The notes: generated by a model not told the origin, from the sequence alone. 47,215 nt of DNA from Longimicrobium sp. (GCA_036389795.1 DASVWD010000094.1:1-47215), one strand, 5' to 3'. Shown: positions 7,986 to 16,296, numbered from the stretch's first letter. Translations and numbers: made by a program.

Positions 7986-8951
7986 TCAGCGGCCGGAGCG
8001 CCACTGTCCCATCCCCAGGTACTTCTTCCACCGCGCCCGGCGCAGCTCCTCCTCGGGAACCGCCCGCAGCTCGGCGAGGTGGCGGACGAGCGCCTCCTTC
8101 ACGCCCGCGGCGGTGGCCTCCCAGTCGGAGTGCGCGCCGCCCGCGGGCTCGGGGACCACCTCGTCGATCACCTCCAGCTCGGCCAGGTCCTCGGCCGTGA
8201 GCCTGAGCGCCTGCGCCGCCTTCTCGCGCTCGTTCCCGCTCTTCCACAGGATCGCCGCGCACCCCTCGGGGCTGATCACCGAGTAGACGCTGTTCTCCAG
8301 CATCAGCACCCGGTCGGCCACCCCGATCGCCAGCGCCCCGCCCGAGCCGCCCTCGCCGATCACCACGGCCACCGACGGAGTCCGGAGCGCCGCCATCTCG
8401 CGCAGGTTGCGGGCGATGGCCTCGGCCTGCCCGCGCTCCTCCGCCCCCAGGCCGGGGTAGGCGCCCGGCGTGTCGATCAGGGTCACGACGGGGCGGCGGA
8501 ACTTCTCCGCCAATTTCATCAATCGGAGCGCCTTGCGGTAGCCCTCCGGGTGGGGCATGCCGAAGTTGCGCCTGAGGTTCTCCTTCATGTCCCGGCCCTT
8601 CTGCTGGCCGATGAGCATGACGGACTCCCCGTCGAGCCGGGCCCAGCCGCCCACGATGCTCGCGTCGTCACGGAACTGCCGGTCGCCGTGCAGCTCCACG
8701 AAGTCGGCGAAGATCATCTCCACGTAGTCGAGCGTGTAGGGGCGCTTGGGGTGGCGGGCCACCATCACCCGCTCGATCGGGGAGAGGTTGCGGAAGGTCT
8801 CCTCTTTCAGCCCCTTCAGCTTGCGCTCCAGCGAGCGCAGCTCGGTGGAGACGTCCAGCCCACGCTCGCGCGCCAGCGTGCGGAGGTTCTGGATCTGCTC
8901 CTCCACCTCGCCGATGGCGCGCTCGAAGTCCAGGTGTGCGACCGTAGCCAA
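7986..8951 (-). CDS. accA: Acetyl-CoA carboxylase carboxyltransferase, alpha subunit
   Basis: AccA pairs with AccD to move the carboxyl group from biotin to acetyl-CoA, giving malonyl-CoA for fatty acid synthesis. The 321-residue length matches the family. The early LDFE box, PYTLDYVE, ELHGDR, the TLIDTPGAYPG segment with GAEERGQAEAIA, and the GEGGSGGALAIG oxyanion glycines are all present. I place the start at the TTG at 8951: it is preceded by GGAGGCAGAAGAG and gives the family N-terminus MATVAHLDFE. The frame remains open upstream into a repeat, which is not coding. No accD is nearby. Confidence 0.92.
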   Translation of the reverse strand: MATVAHLDFERAIGEVEEQIQNLRTLARERGLDVSTELRSLERKLKGLKEETFRNLSPIERVMVARHPKRPYTLDYVEMIFADFVELHGDRQFRDDASIVGGWARLDGESVMLIGQQKGRDMKENLRRNFGMPHPEGYRKALRLMKLAEKFRRPVVTLIDTPGAYPGLGAEERGQAEAIARNLREMAALRTPSVAVVIGEGGSGGALAIGVADRVLMLENSVYSVISPEGCAAILWKSGNEREKAAQALRLTAEDLAELEVIDEVVPEPAGGAHSDWEATAAGVKEALVRHLAELRAVPEEELRRARWKKYLGMGQWRSGR

Positions 8952-9060
8952 CTCTTCTGCCTCCAGCCCCGCGTCTCCCGTGAGGAGAGCGAAGCAGATT
9001 CGTTCAAGCTTCAGACCAGGCGGAATCGCGGCCCCGCAACTGCCTGGAACCGCGGGGTTC

Positions 9061-9203
9061 GGGCGTGTCCCTCCGCTGCGCTCCGGGCCGGGCTGCGCGC
9101 GCGGTAGGGCACGATACGACTGTGCCCAACCGCGCCGGGCCCGCGTCGGCCGAAACTGCCCGGCCGCCACGGTCCCGGCCCTACGGGCGCGCATCCCTCA
9201 CGC
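9061..9203. repeat. 143-bp structured repeat, copy A
   Basis: From GGGCGTGTCCCTCCGCTGCG to CATCCCTCACGC this matches 17938-18082 almost throughout. The centre folds as GCGCGGT.A.GGGCAC / GTGCCC.A.ACCGCGC. In the other copy the outer stem is GCGCCGT/ACGGCGC, a compensatory pair change. It lies in the accA upstream region, more than 100 bases from the start. Confidence 0.7.
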
Positions 9204-9219
9204 GGGGTTCGCGCGGTCC

Positions 9220-9297
9220 GCCGGCGCCGCGAGCGGCTGAAGCCGCCCGCTGGAACCACGGAAAGCCTCGCCAACCCCCGCGAGGCTTCAACCGCCT
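9220..9297. repeat. Two-hairpin repeat, copy A
   Basis: Hairpin 1 is GCGGC TGAA GCCGC. It is followed by the constant run CGCTGGAACCACGGAAAGCC and hairpin 2 (AAGCCTCGC ... GCGAGGCTT, then CAACCGC). The second copy is at 13963-14025, where hairpin 1 has a different stem around a similar CTGAAG loop. Confidence 0.6.
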
Positions 9298-9307
9298 CCC
9301 GCGCGCG

Positions 9308-9362
9308 GTGTCGTCGCGCGAAGCGCCGGGGGGGTTCCCCTCTACCGCGCAGCGGGGGAGGG
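9308..9362 (-). repeat. Hairpin plus CGGCGCTTCGCGCG module, copy 1
   Basis: On the minus strand a CCCTCCCCCG...AGAGGGG hairpin is followed by GAACCCC and CGGCGCTTCGCGCGACGA. The same order occurs at 47157-47212 on the plus strand. The rest of 8952-9463 holds no gene that I can support. Confidence 0.45.
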
Positions 9363-9463
9363 GAGCGCATCCTCCGGCTGCGAGGAACGAGCAGCCGAGG
9401 GTCGCGCGGGGGAGGGGGCCTCCCCGGCGGCGCAGCCGCCGGACGGCGAGGCAGGCCTCGCCC

Positions 9464-12400
9464 CTACTCCTCGCCCCCTCCGCGCTGCCTCCGCCCGCGC
9501 CACCCCTCCTCGCGCCCGCCGCCCACCGACCCCAGCGCCGGCGGGTCGCGGTGCAGGCGGACGCGCTCGTCGCCCAGCGCCTCGCGGAGCGCCACGAGCA
9601 GCTCGTCGCGCGGGGCCACCCTGAGCGTCTTCGAGCGCAGCCTGGGCGCCTCGCCCTCGCCGCCGCCGTTCCTCCAGAGCACGATCACGGGCCCCTGGCC
9701 CGCGTACTGCGCCAGCGCCGCCTTCGCGCCCTCGATCGCCGCCGGGTCGGGGCCGCCCGAGCCCAGCTCGATCAGCACGCCCACCTCGCCGCTCTCGCGC
9801 ACCTGCTCCAGCGGCACCGCCGAGTCCAGGAAGAGCGGCGGGTCCTCGTCGTCGCGCTCGCGGGAGCTGACGGCGCCCCGGATCACCACGGCCGCGTCCT
9901 GCCGGAGCACATCCTTGTATTTAGCCCACGAGTCGCCGAACGCAAGCACCGTGGCCGTGCCGTGGAAGTCCTCCACGGTGATGCGGCCCCACTCCGAGCC
10001 GTCCTTCTTCGAGACCTGGCGCGCCGCTTCGGTCACCACGCACGCCAGCTCCACCTTCTGGTCGCGCTGCGTCCGGAGCTTCACGGTGCTGGTGCGCCCC
10101 TCGAAGAGCGCCACGTCCTCGCGGAAGCGGTTGAGCGGGTGGCCGCTGATGAAGAAGCCCAGGATCTCCTTCTCGCGCGTGAGCCGCTCGCTCTCGGCCC
10201 ACTTCTCCACCTTCGGCAGCGGCGGGGCCTGCACCAGCGTGGCCGTGCCCCCGTCGCCGCCGCCCATCAGCACGTCGAAGAACGAGTCCTGCGCGCTCTC
10301 GCGCTCCTTCTGCAGGTTCTGCGCGGTGGCGAACGCCAGGTCGAGCCCCGCCAGCAGCTGGTTGCGACCGCCCCCGTCCTCGAAGCCGTCCAGCGCCCCC
10401 GCGCAGATCAGCGCCTCCAGCACCCGCTTGTTGCAGAGCCTCAGGTCGATGCGGCAGAGCAGGTCGAACATCGAGGTGAAGGGCCCCTCCGCCTCGCGCG
10501 CCGCCAGGATCGAGCGCACCGCCCCCTCGCCCACGCCGCGGATCGCCCCCAGCCCGAAGCGCACCTGCCCCACCCCCTCGCCCACCACGGTGAACTTCCA
10601 GTTCGACTCGTTCACGTGCGGCGGCAGCACCTCCACCCCGTCGCGCCCGATGCGCGGGAGAAACTTCCCCAACTCGCGGCAGTGCTGGATGTACGCCACC
10701 ACGTCGTCGGTCTTGTCCACCACCGACGACATCAGCGCCGCCATGAACTCGGCCGGGTAGTGGCACTTCAGCCACGCCGTCTGGTACGCCACCAGCCCGT
10801 AGGCCACCGAGTGGCTCTTGTTGAAGCCGTAGCGCCCGAACGCCTCGATCTGGTCGGAGAGGTCCTGGATGGCGCGGCGGTCGTGGCCCTTCTCCACGGC
10901 CTTCTCCACGAACTTCCCCAGCTCCTTCCGGATCAGCTCCGCGTCCTTCTTCCCCACCGCCTTGCGCAGCACGTCGGCCTCGGCCAGGGTGAGCCCGGCC
11001 AGGATCTGCGCGATGCGCATCACCTGCTCCTGGTACACGATCACGCCGTAGGTGGGCTCCAGCACCTCCTTCAGCTCGGCGAAGGGGTACTTCACCGGCT
11101 CCAGCCCCAGCTTGCGGCGGATGTACACCATGTCCATCCCCATGTCCAGCGGGCCGGGCCGCACCAGCGCGTTGGCCGCCACTAGGTCGTCGAAGCGGTC
11201 CGCCTTCATGGCGCGCAGCTTGTCGGTGGCGAGCGACGATTCGAACTGGAACACCCCCGCCGTCCCCCCGCGCGCCAGCATCGCGTACACCTCGGGGTCG
11301 TCCAGCGGGATGTCCTCGGGGCGCGCGTACTCCACCCCGGTCTGCGGGTGGCGGAGCGCCCCGTGCCGCGCGCGGATGAAGGCCACGGCGTCGTAGATCA
11401 CCGTGAGCGTCTTCAGCCCCAGGAAGTCCATCTTCAGCATGCCCGCCTTCTCCAGGCAGGTCATGTCGTACTGGGTGACGATGATCGACTCGCCGCTCCC
11501 GCCGCCGGAGCCCTTGGTGGACTGCGTGCAGACCGGCACGTACTCGTCCAGCGGCCCCGGCGCGATCACCACGCCGGCCGCGTGCACGCTGCTGTGGCGG
11601 CTGAGCCCCTCCAGCGTGCTCGAGTAGTCCAGCAGCTGCCGGTAGCGCTCCTCCTTCTCGTACAGCTCCCTGATCTCGGGGATCTTCTCCTTCGCCTCCT
11701 CCACCGTCATGGAGAAGTTGGGGGCGTTGGGGATCAGCTTGGCCAGCCGGTCCGTCTCCGCGGGGAGGAAGCCCAGGGTGCGCCCCACGTCCTTCACCAC
11801 CGCCCGGCTCTTCATCGTCCCGAAGGTGATGATCTGCCCCACCGCGTCGCGGCCGTACTTCTCGCGCACGTACTCGATCACCTCGCCGCGGCGCTCGAAG
11901 CAGAAGTCCACGTCGATGTCGGGCATCGACACGCGCTCGGGGTTCAGGAAGCGCTCGAAGAGGAGGTCGAACTTGAGCGGGCAGCAGTCGGTGATCCCCA
12001 TGCAGTACGCCACGATCGACCCCGCCGCCGAGCCGCGCCCGGGGCCGACGGGGATGTCGTGGTCGCGCGCCCAGCGGATGAAGTCGGCCGTGATCAGGAA
12101 GTAGCCCGAGTACCCCAGCTTGGTGATCACCCCCAGCTCGTACTCCACCCGGTCCACCACCTCGGCCGGGAGCACGGCCTTCGGGTCCGCGCCCTCCGGC
12201 GTCCCCGCGGGCGCGTAGTGCCGCATCGCCCCGCGCCACACCCAGGCGGAGAGCATCTCGTCTTCCGACGCGTACCCCTCGGGCTCGGTGGGGAAGTTGG
12301 GGACGTAGTACTTCCTGGGCATCGCGAGGTCCACCGACTCCGCGATCGCCAGCGTGTTCTCGAGCACGTCGGGCCGGTCGGGGAAGCGCTCGGCGATCTC

Positions 12401-13141
12401 CGCGTGGCTCTTGAAGTAGAGCTGGCCGTCGTACTTCATCCGGTCGGGGTCGGCGAAGTCCTTCCCCAGCCCGATGCAGAGGAGCACGTCGTGCGCCTGG
12501 TGGTCCTCGGCCTTCAGGAAGTGCGCGTCGTTGGTGGCCACCACGCGCACGCCCGTCTCGGCCGCCAGGCGGAAGATGCGCTCGTTGAGCCGCGCCTGCC
12601 CCGGGGAGTCGTGCGCCTGCACCTCCAGGTAGTAGCGCTCGCCGAACACCTCCTGGTGCCACTCGACCGCCCGGCGCGCCTCCTCCCACTGGTCTTCCAT
12701 CAGGTGCTGCGCCACCTCGCCCGCCAGGCACGCCGAGGTGACGATGAGCCCCTCGGAGTGCTTCGCCAGCACCTCGCGGTCGATGCGCGGCTTGCCGTAG
12801 AAGCCTTCCGTGTAGCCGATGGAGGTGAGGCGGGAGAGGTTCCTGTACCCCTGGTAGTCGCGCGCCAGGAGCACCAGGTGGTAGTATCCCTTCTCGCCCT
12901 TGGTCTTGGTGCGGTCGAAGCGCGAGGCGGGGGCGACGTACGCCTCCATCCCCACGATCGGCTTGACGCCGGCCTTCTTCGCCTGCTCCTGGAAGACCCA
13001 CGCGCCGAACATGCAGCCGTGGTCGGTGAGCGCCAGGGCGGGCTGCTCGAGCTCGCAGGCGCGCTTCACCAGGTCCTCGATGCGGTTGGCGCCGTCGAGG
13101 AGCGAGTACTCGGAATGGCAGTGCAGGTGGACGAACGACAT
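9464..13141 (-). CDS. dnaE: DNA polymerase III alpha subunit (replicative)
   Basis: At 1225 residues this is a full-length DnaE1-type replicative polymerase. The N-terminal PHP domain keeps its metal ligands: FVHLHCHSEYS (residues 3-13), ALTDHGCMFG, ATNDAHFL and DHQAHD. The polymerase core has the GPGRGSAAGS motif and the catalytic PDIDVDF near residues 404-410. Further on are YQEQVMRIAQ and the helix-hairpin-helix region (FNKSHSVAYG). An OB-fold (VELACVVTEAARQVSKKDG) and C-terminal tau-binding region follow. The start at 13141 (MSFVHLHCH) is fixed by alignment to the family; the frame is open further upstream but that part is not DnaE-like. No intein is seen. Confidence 0.97.
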   Translation of the reverse strand: MSFVHLHCHSEYSLLDGANRIEDLVKRACELEQPALALTDHGCMFGAWVFQEQAKKAGVKPIVGMEAYVAPASRFDRTKTKGEKGYYHLVLLARDYQGYRNLSRLTSIGYTEGFYGKPRIDREVLAKHSEGLIVTSACLAGEVAQHLMEDQWEEARRAVEWHQEVFGERYYLEVQAHDSPGQARLNERIFRLAAETGVRVVATNDAHFLKAEDHQAHDVLLCIGLGKDFADPDRMKYDGQLYFKSHAEIAERFPDRPDVLENTLAIAESVDLAMPRKYYVPNFPTEPEGYASEDEMLSAWVWRGAMRHYAPAGTPEGADPKAVLPAEVVDRVEYELGVITKLGYSGYFLITADFIRWARDHDIPVGPGRGSAAGSIVAYCMGITDCCPLKFDLLFERFLNPERVSMPDIDVDFCFERRGEVIEYVREKYGRDAVGQIITFGTMKSRAVVKDVGRTLGFLPAETDRLAKLIPNAPNFSMTVEEAKEKIPEIRELYEKEERYRQLLDYSSTLEGLSRHSSVHAAGVVIAPGPLDEYVPVCTQSTKGSGGGSGESIIVTQYDMTCLEKAGMLKMDFLGLKTLTVIYDAVAFIRARHGALRHPQTGVEYARPEDIPLDDPEVYAMLARGGTAGVFQFESSLATDKLRAMKADRFDDLVAANALVRPGPLDMGMDMVYIRRKLGLEPVKYPFAELKEVLEPTYGVIVYQEQVMRIAQILAGLTLAEADVLRKAVGKKDAELIRKELGKFVEKAVEKGHDRRAIQDLSDQIEAFGRYGFNKSHSVAYGLVAYQTAWLKCHYPAEFMAALMSSVVDKTDDVVAYIQHCRELGKFLPRIGRDGVEVLPPHVNESNWKFTVVGEGVGQVRFGLGAIRGVGEGAVRSILAAREAEGPFTSMFDLLCRIDLRLCNKRVLEALICAGALDGFEDGGGRNQLLAGLDLAFATAQNLQKERESAQDSFFDVLMGGGDGGTATLVQAPPLPKVEKWAESERLTREKEILGFFISGHPLNRFREDVALFEGRTSTVKLRTQRDQKVELACVVTEAARQVSKKDGSEWGRITVEDFHGTATVLAFGDSWAKYKDVLRQDAAVVIRGAVSSRERDDEDPPLFLDSAVPLEQVRESGEVGVLIELGSGGPDPAAIEGAKAALAQYAGQGPVIVLWRNGGGEGEAPRLRSKTLRVAPRDELLVALREALGDERVRLHRDPPALGSVGGGREEGWRGRRQRGGGEE

Positions 13142-13361
13142 CGGCCGGGGGTGCTTCCGCTCGTGGGGAAAACGAAGGTAACGCGAAGTACAACAACGAG
13201 ATGGCGGGGGGCTCGCCGCCTCTGGGCTTGTCGCGCCGGGTCGCCCTGAATATGCTCCCGCACCCCCCGTTTGGGAAGGGAACGGAGGGCACGCCCGCCC
13301 CCGGCGCGGCTTCCCGGCCACCCCGCGCACCGCGACAGACCCGTTGCCGCCAGATACCGCC

Positions 13362-13898
13362 ATGACCGCGATGCTTCACTCTCGACGGCCGCTTCGGCTC
13401 GCCGCCGCGCTCTGCCTGGCCCTGCTCGCGGCCTGCGGCGGCGGGGACGCGGGGGGCGCCGCGGACGACGCGCCGCTGCCGGAGGGCTTCACCACGCTCC
13501 CGGCGAGCGCGCGGGTGCCCGTCGCGCAGGCGGCCGAGCGCCGCTGCAACTCGCCCTCTTCGCGTTCCGTCTTCCGCCAGCCGATCGAGTGGGAGTCGTT
13601 CTGGGGCGTGAACCCGGGGTGCACGCCGCCCGCGCTGCCGCCGGGGATGGACTGGCAGAAGGAGATGCTGGTGCTGGCGGCGATGGGCAAGCGCAAGTCG
13701 GCGCAGGAGCGCATCGAGATCGTGGGGCGCGGCGAGAAGGGCGACACGCTGATGGTGCTGGTGCGCCGCACCACCCTGGTCGCCGGCTGCCCCGACGAGG
13801 GCGCCGAGGTCTACCCCGTCTCCGTGGTGCGCATCCCCCAGGACGAGCGCCGCGTCCGCTTCCTGGAGGAGCGGCGCCGCATCCCCTGCGGCGGGTGA
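13362..13898 (+). CDS. Lipoprotein with PrcB_C-like domain
   Basis: A 178-residue lipoprotein (signal RRPLRLAAALCLALLAACGG). The mature part contains IEWESFWGV, then PGMDWQKEMLVLAAMG, a basic beta-hairpin and PVSVVRIPQDERRVRF. This order of Trp-rich strand, 'DW/DF..MVL..G' strand and 'P..VV.IP' strand is that of the PrcB C-terminal domain, first described in a treponemal protease-complex subunit. The role here is unknown, probably binding in the periplasm. The ATG at 13362 is chosen; 13371 is possible. It is divergent from dnaE across a 220-base gap. Confidence 0.65.
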   Translation: MTAMLHSRRPLRLAAALCLALLAACGGGDAGGAADDAPLPEGFTTLPASARVPVAQAAERRCNSPSSRSVFRQPIEWESFWGVNPGCTPPALPPGMDWQKEMLVLAAMGKRKSAQERIEIVGRGEKGDTLMVLVRRTTLVAGCPDEGAEVYPVSVVRIPQDERRVRFLEERRRIPCGG

Positions 13899-13962
13899 GC
13901 CGGTGCGGCGGCAGGGCGTGAGTGCCGGAGGTGCGAGTGGCGTAGGGCGAGTGCCGGGCGCG

Positions 13963-14025
13963 AGTGCCTGAAGACACTCGCTGGAACCACGGAAAGCCTC
14001 GCAAACCCCGCGAGGCTTCAACCGC
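13963..14025. repeat. Two-hairpin repeat, copy B
   Basis: Hairpin 1 is CGAGTG cctgaaga CACTCG. It is followed by the constant CGCTGGAACCACGGAAAGCC and hairpin 2 (AAGCCTCGC...GCGAGGCTT, CAACCGC). Compare copy A at 9220-9297. Confidence 0.6.
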
Positions 14026-14050
14026 GAACGGCGACGAGCACCTGAGATGA

Positions 14051-14082
14051 CGACCCCGCGGCAGTTCGATGCCGCGGGGTCG
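14051..14082. terminator. Strong hairpin between convergent genes
   Basis: CGACCCCGCGGCA ttcga TGCCGCGGGGTCG is a perfect stem. It lies 26 bases past the PIN-toxin stop on the minus strand and also downstream of the PrcB-like gene on the plus strand. There is no clear U-run on either side, so the terminator call is by position and stem. Confidence 0.6.
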
Positions 14083-14108
14083 CTGATGTGCAAGGATGGC
14101 TCGGAAAG

Positions 14109-14519
14109 CTAGTCCTTTGCGTTCTCGTCTTCCAAGCGCCAGAACTCAGCTGGGCTCACGATGTCGATCGCGTCGTGTCGGCGGAGGACCAGGAGATCAC
14201 GGTCTCCGGTTACGATGCAACGGCACTGTCCCGTCACCGCCGTCGCCAGCACCCAATCATCGTCGGGATCGCGGCAGACAGGCACCGCGAGCGGCTCCGG
14301 GACTACCACCTTACTGTACGACCGCACCGCCGACATGATCGCCTCGACGTCATCGGGAGCGATCTTGATCTTCCGGAGCAGCTTGCTCTCGAGTTCTTGC
14401 AGGAGGAAGGCGGAAGTGACGAGCGAGTGGTTCTTCACGCAGTGGCGGAGCAGCCGGTAGCACTGGCCCTGGGTCGCAAAGGCGGCCACGAGCACGTTCG
14501 TGTCGAGGACGAGCCTCAC
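14109..14519 (-). CDS. PIN-domain toxin (COG1569 type)
   Basis: A 136-residue PIN nuclease-fold protein. It shows the early LVLDTNVLVAAF (first catalytic Asp), a helix with LQELESKLLRKI (Glu), VCRDPDDDWVLATA and IVTGDRDLL (further acidic residues), which together bind the metal that cuts RNA. This order matches the 'putative toxin component, PIN family' group rather than classical VapC. The start is a GTG at 14519 that overlaps the upstream antitoxin stop (GTGA), so the pair is translationally coupled, antitoxin first. The RNA target is unknown. Confidence 0.85.
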   Translation of the reverse strand: MRLVLDTNVLVAAFATQGQCYRLLRHCVKNHSLVTSAFLLQELESKLLRKIKIAPDDVEAIMSAVRSYSKVVVPEPLAVPVCRDPDDDWVLATAVTGQCRCIVTGDRDLLVLRRHDAIDIVSPAEFWRLEDENAKD

Positions 14520-14734
14520 GAGATGGCGCGGAAGACGTCCTCGTCCGTGAAGAATCCCTGCGCCCGCGCCTGCGGCACCACTCGCTCGCGGATCTCACCG
14601 AGCCGACGCGCAAGGACGTACTCTTCGACCGCCGCGCGAACGATGTCGTCCTGGGAAACGCCGTCCGCCCGTGACAACGCGTCCACCTCCGCCTTTGTCT
14701 CATCTGAAAGCATCACGACGATCGCTGCGCTCAT
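14516..14734 (-). CDS. Ribbon-helix-helix antitoxin partner of the PIN toxin
   Basis: A 72-residue protein, first gene of the pair. VVMLSDETKAEVDALSRADG followed by SQDDIVRAAVEEYV fits the strand-helix-helix pattern of small CopG/Arc DNA-binding antitoxins. The remaining C-terminus (VVPQARAQGFFTDEDVFRAI) would be the toxin-binding tail. Such antitoxins repress their own operon; no palindrome stands out in the short upstream region. Confidence 0.8.
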   Translation of the reverse strand: MSAAIVVMLSDETKAEVDALSRADGVSQDDIVRAAVEEYVLARRLGEIRERVVPQARAQGFFTDEDVFRAIS

Positions 14735-14798
14735 GTTACACTCTCCGTGATTGGACTTCAGAGGAATCTAACGCGGGACAGGCTATTCTCGGAACCTC

Positions 14799-14828
14799 GG
14801 GGCCGCACCCCTCGCGAGGTGCGGCCCC
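14799..14828 (-). terminator. Terminator after lemA
   Basis: GGGGCCGCACC cctcgcga GGTGCGGCCCC is a perfect 11-base-pair stem about 30 bases past the lemA stop. It also separates lemA from the toxin-antitoxin operon. Confidence 0.7.
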
Positions 14829-14859
14829 GTTGCGTCTGCCCGACCCGCCGATCCCGTCC

Positions 14860-15477
14860 CTACTTCGGCTGGCTGAAGTCGACCGTGGGCGCCTGCTCGC
14901 TGCCGGCGGGAGCCTGGTAGGGCTCCTTGCGGTCGGCGCCGGTGATCTTGGCGGTGATCGTCTGCGGGAACTGGCGGATGTACGTGTTGTAGTCGCGCAC
15001 CGCCGAGTTGTAGTCGGTGCGGGCCTGCGCGATCTTGTTCTCGCTCTCGGCCAGCTGGTCCTGCAGCGCCGTGAAGTTCTGCGTGGCCCGCAACTCGGGG
15101 TACGCCTCCACCGCGATGTTCAGGTAGGTGCCGATCGAGCGCACGGCGGCCGCGTCGGCCGCCTGCATCTGCTGCACGTCGCCGCCCTGCACCGCGGCCT
15201 GCGTCTGCTGGCGGGCCTGCGTGAGCTGCTGCTCGGCCTGCTGCAGCTGCCCGGCGCGGGCGCGCGCGATCTCGGTCTGGGTGCCGCGCTCGAACTCGGC
15301 GGCGCCCTTCACCGTGGCCACCAGGTTGGGGATCAACTGGTTGCGCGCGGTGAGCTGCACCCCGATGTTCGACTTCGCCTGCTCGGCGCGCTCGTCCAGG
15401 TCCTGGATGCGGTTGTAGCCGCACCCCCCGAGCCCCAGCCCCAGCGCCGCCGCCAGCACCATCTTCGCGAACCGCAT
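14860..15477 (-). CDS. lemA: LemA-family lipoprotein
   Basis: A 205-residue LemA protein: an N-terminal anchor, then a long helical bundle with the hallmark YNRIQDLDERAEQAKSNI, LIPNLVATVKGAAEFE, AYPELRATQNFTALQDQL and YNSAVRDYNTYIRQFP. Unusually, the anchor ends in LGGCG, so Cys19 is a likely lipid site in place of a plain transmembrane start. The ATG at 15477 has GGAGGAGA five bases upstream. It ends an operon with the TPM protein and a nucleotidyltransferase. LemA and TPM proteins are often neighbours and act at the envelope; the biochemical role is not established. Confidence 0.92.
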   Translation of the reverse strand: MRFAKMVLAAALGLGLGGCGYNRIQDLDERAEQAKSNIGVQLTARNQLIPNLVATVKGAAEFERGTQTEIARARAGQLQQAEQQLTQARQQTQAAVQGGDVQQMQAADAAAVRSIGTYLNIAVEAYPELRATQNFTALQDQLAESENKIAQARTDYNSAVRDYNTYIRQFPQTITAKITGADRKEPYQAPAGSEQAPTVDFSQPK

Positions 15478-15544
15478 CGTTCTCCTCCGGGAAAGCGGGT
15501 TCGTCTGCATCCTCGCAGCCTCTCGCAAGATCCGGGAACGAGCC

Positions 15545-16273
15545 TCACGCCGTCCCGTCCACGTAGCGGTCCACGTAGCGCACCACGCGCTCGACCGCGT
15601 CCAGGTACCCCACCACCACCGGCGCGTCGGAGCGCGCCTCCAGCTTCGCCCCGCCGTGCCGGGCGCGGTGCACCTCCAGCAGCGGCCCGGGATCGAACCC
15701 CGCGCGCTCCGCCGCCAGCCGCACCACGCCCTCCGCGTCGCGCGGCGCCTCGCCCCCGTCCAGCCGCAGCACGGTGCGGAAGAGCACCAGGAAGGTGGGG
15801 AACGAGTGCAGCAGCAGCGCCTCCAGCTCCGCCGGCTCCTCGGCCGACATCAGGTAGCGCTCGCGCAGCCGCACGTGCTTCCCCTTCAGCTCGCTCTCGC
15901 ACTGGCGCCGGAGGTCTGCCGGGTCGATCTCCACCTCCGCGAACGGGTCGCTCCCGTGCAGCACCAGGTGCGCGTCGCGGATGTCCGACATCTCGATCGG
16001 CCACACGTCCGCCGACGAGCGCCACTCCTCTTCCGAGAGCACCAGCGGCGGCGGGTTGCGCTCGGCCACCCACCCCCGCGCCAGCCGCGCCCCCCGGCGC
16101 AGCGCCGCGGGAGACGCGTCCTTGAGCAGCACCAGCAGGTTCAGGTCCGAGACCCCCTCGCGGTACTCCCCGCGCGCCGCCGAGCCGTAGAGTGCCGCCG
16201 ACACCAGCTCGTCGCCGTACACCCCCGCCAGCTCGGCCGCGAAGGCCCGCGCCCGCTCGATCTCCTTCCCCAT
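15545..16273 (-). CDS. Nucleotidyltransferase-fold protein
   Basis: The 242-residue protein opens with a polymerase-beta-type nucleotidyltransferase motif: ALYGSAARGEYREGVSDLNLLV. In the family the second part is usually D-x-D; here it is D-x-N (SDLN), so activity may be altered or metal use different. The C-terminal half is helical (ELKGKHVRLRERYL, LEALLLHSFPTFLVLFRTVL), resembling the HEPN-like or substrate-binding half of such enzymes. AGGAG lies 7 bases before the ATG. It sits between the TPM gene (23 bases) and lemA (67 bases), an unexpected position for such a protein. Confidence 0.8.
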   Translation of the reverse strand: MGKEIERARAFAAELAGVYGDELVSAALYGSAARGEYREGVSDLNLLVLLKDASPAALRRGARLARGWVAERNPPPLVLSEEEWRSSADVWPIEMSDIRDAHLVLHGSDPFAEVEIDPADLRRQCESELKGKHVRLRERYLMSAEEPAELEALLLHSFPTFLVLFRTVLRLDGGEAPRDAEGVVRLAAERAGFDPGPLLEVHRARHGGAKLEARSDAPVVVGYLDAVERVVRYVDRYVDGTA

Positions 16274-16296
16274 CCTCACGCTCCTCGCTCCTTGGC

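Noticed and set aside
9921-14093. Very long open frame antisense or out of frame with dnaE
   Set aside because: High G+C leaves few stop codons. The frame is Arg/Gly/Ala-rich with no protein-like pattern, while the dnaE frame has every polymerase motif.
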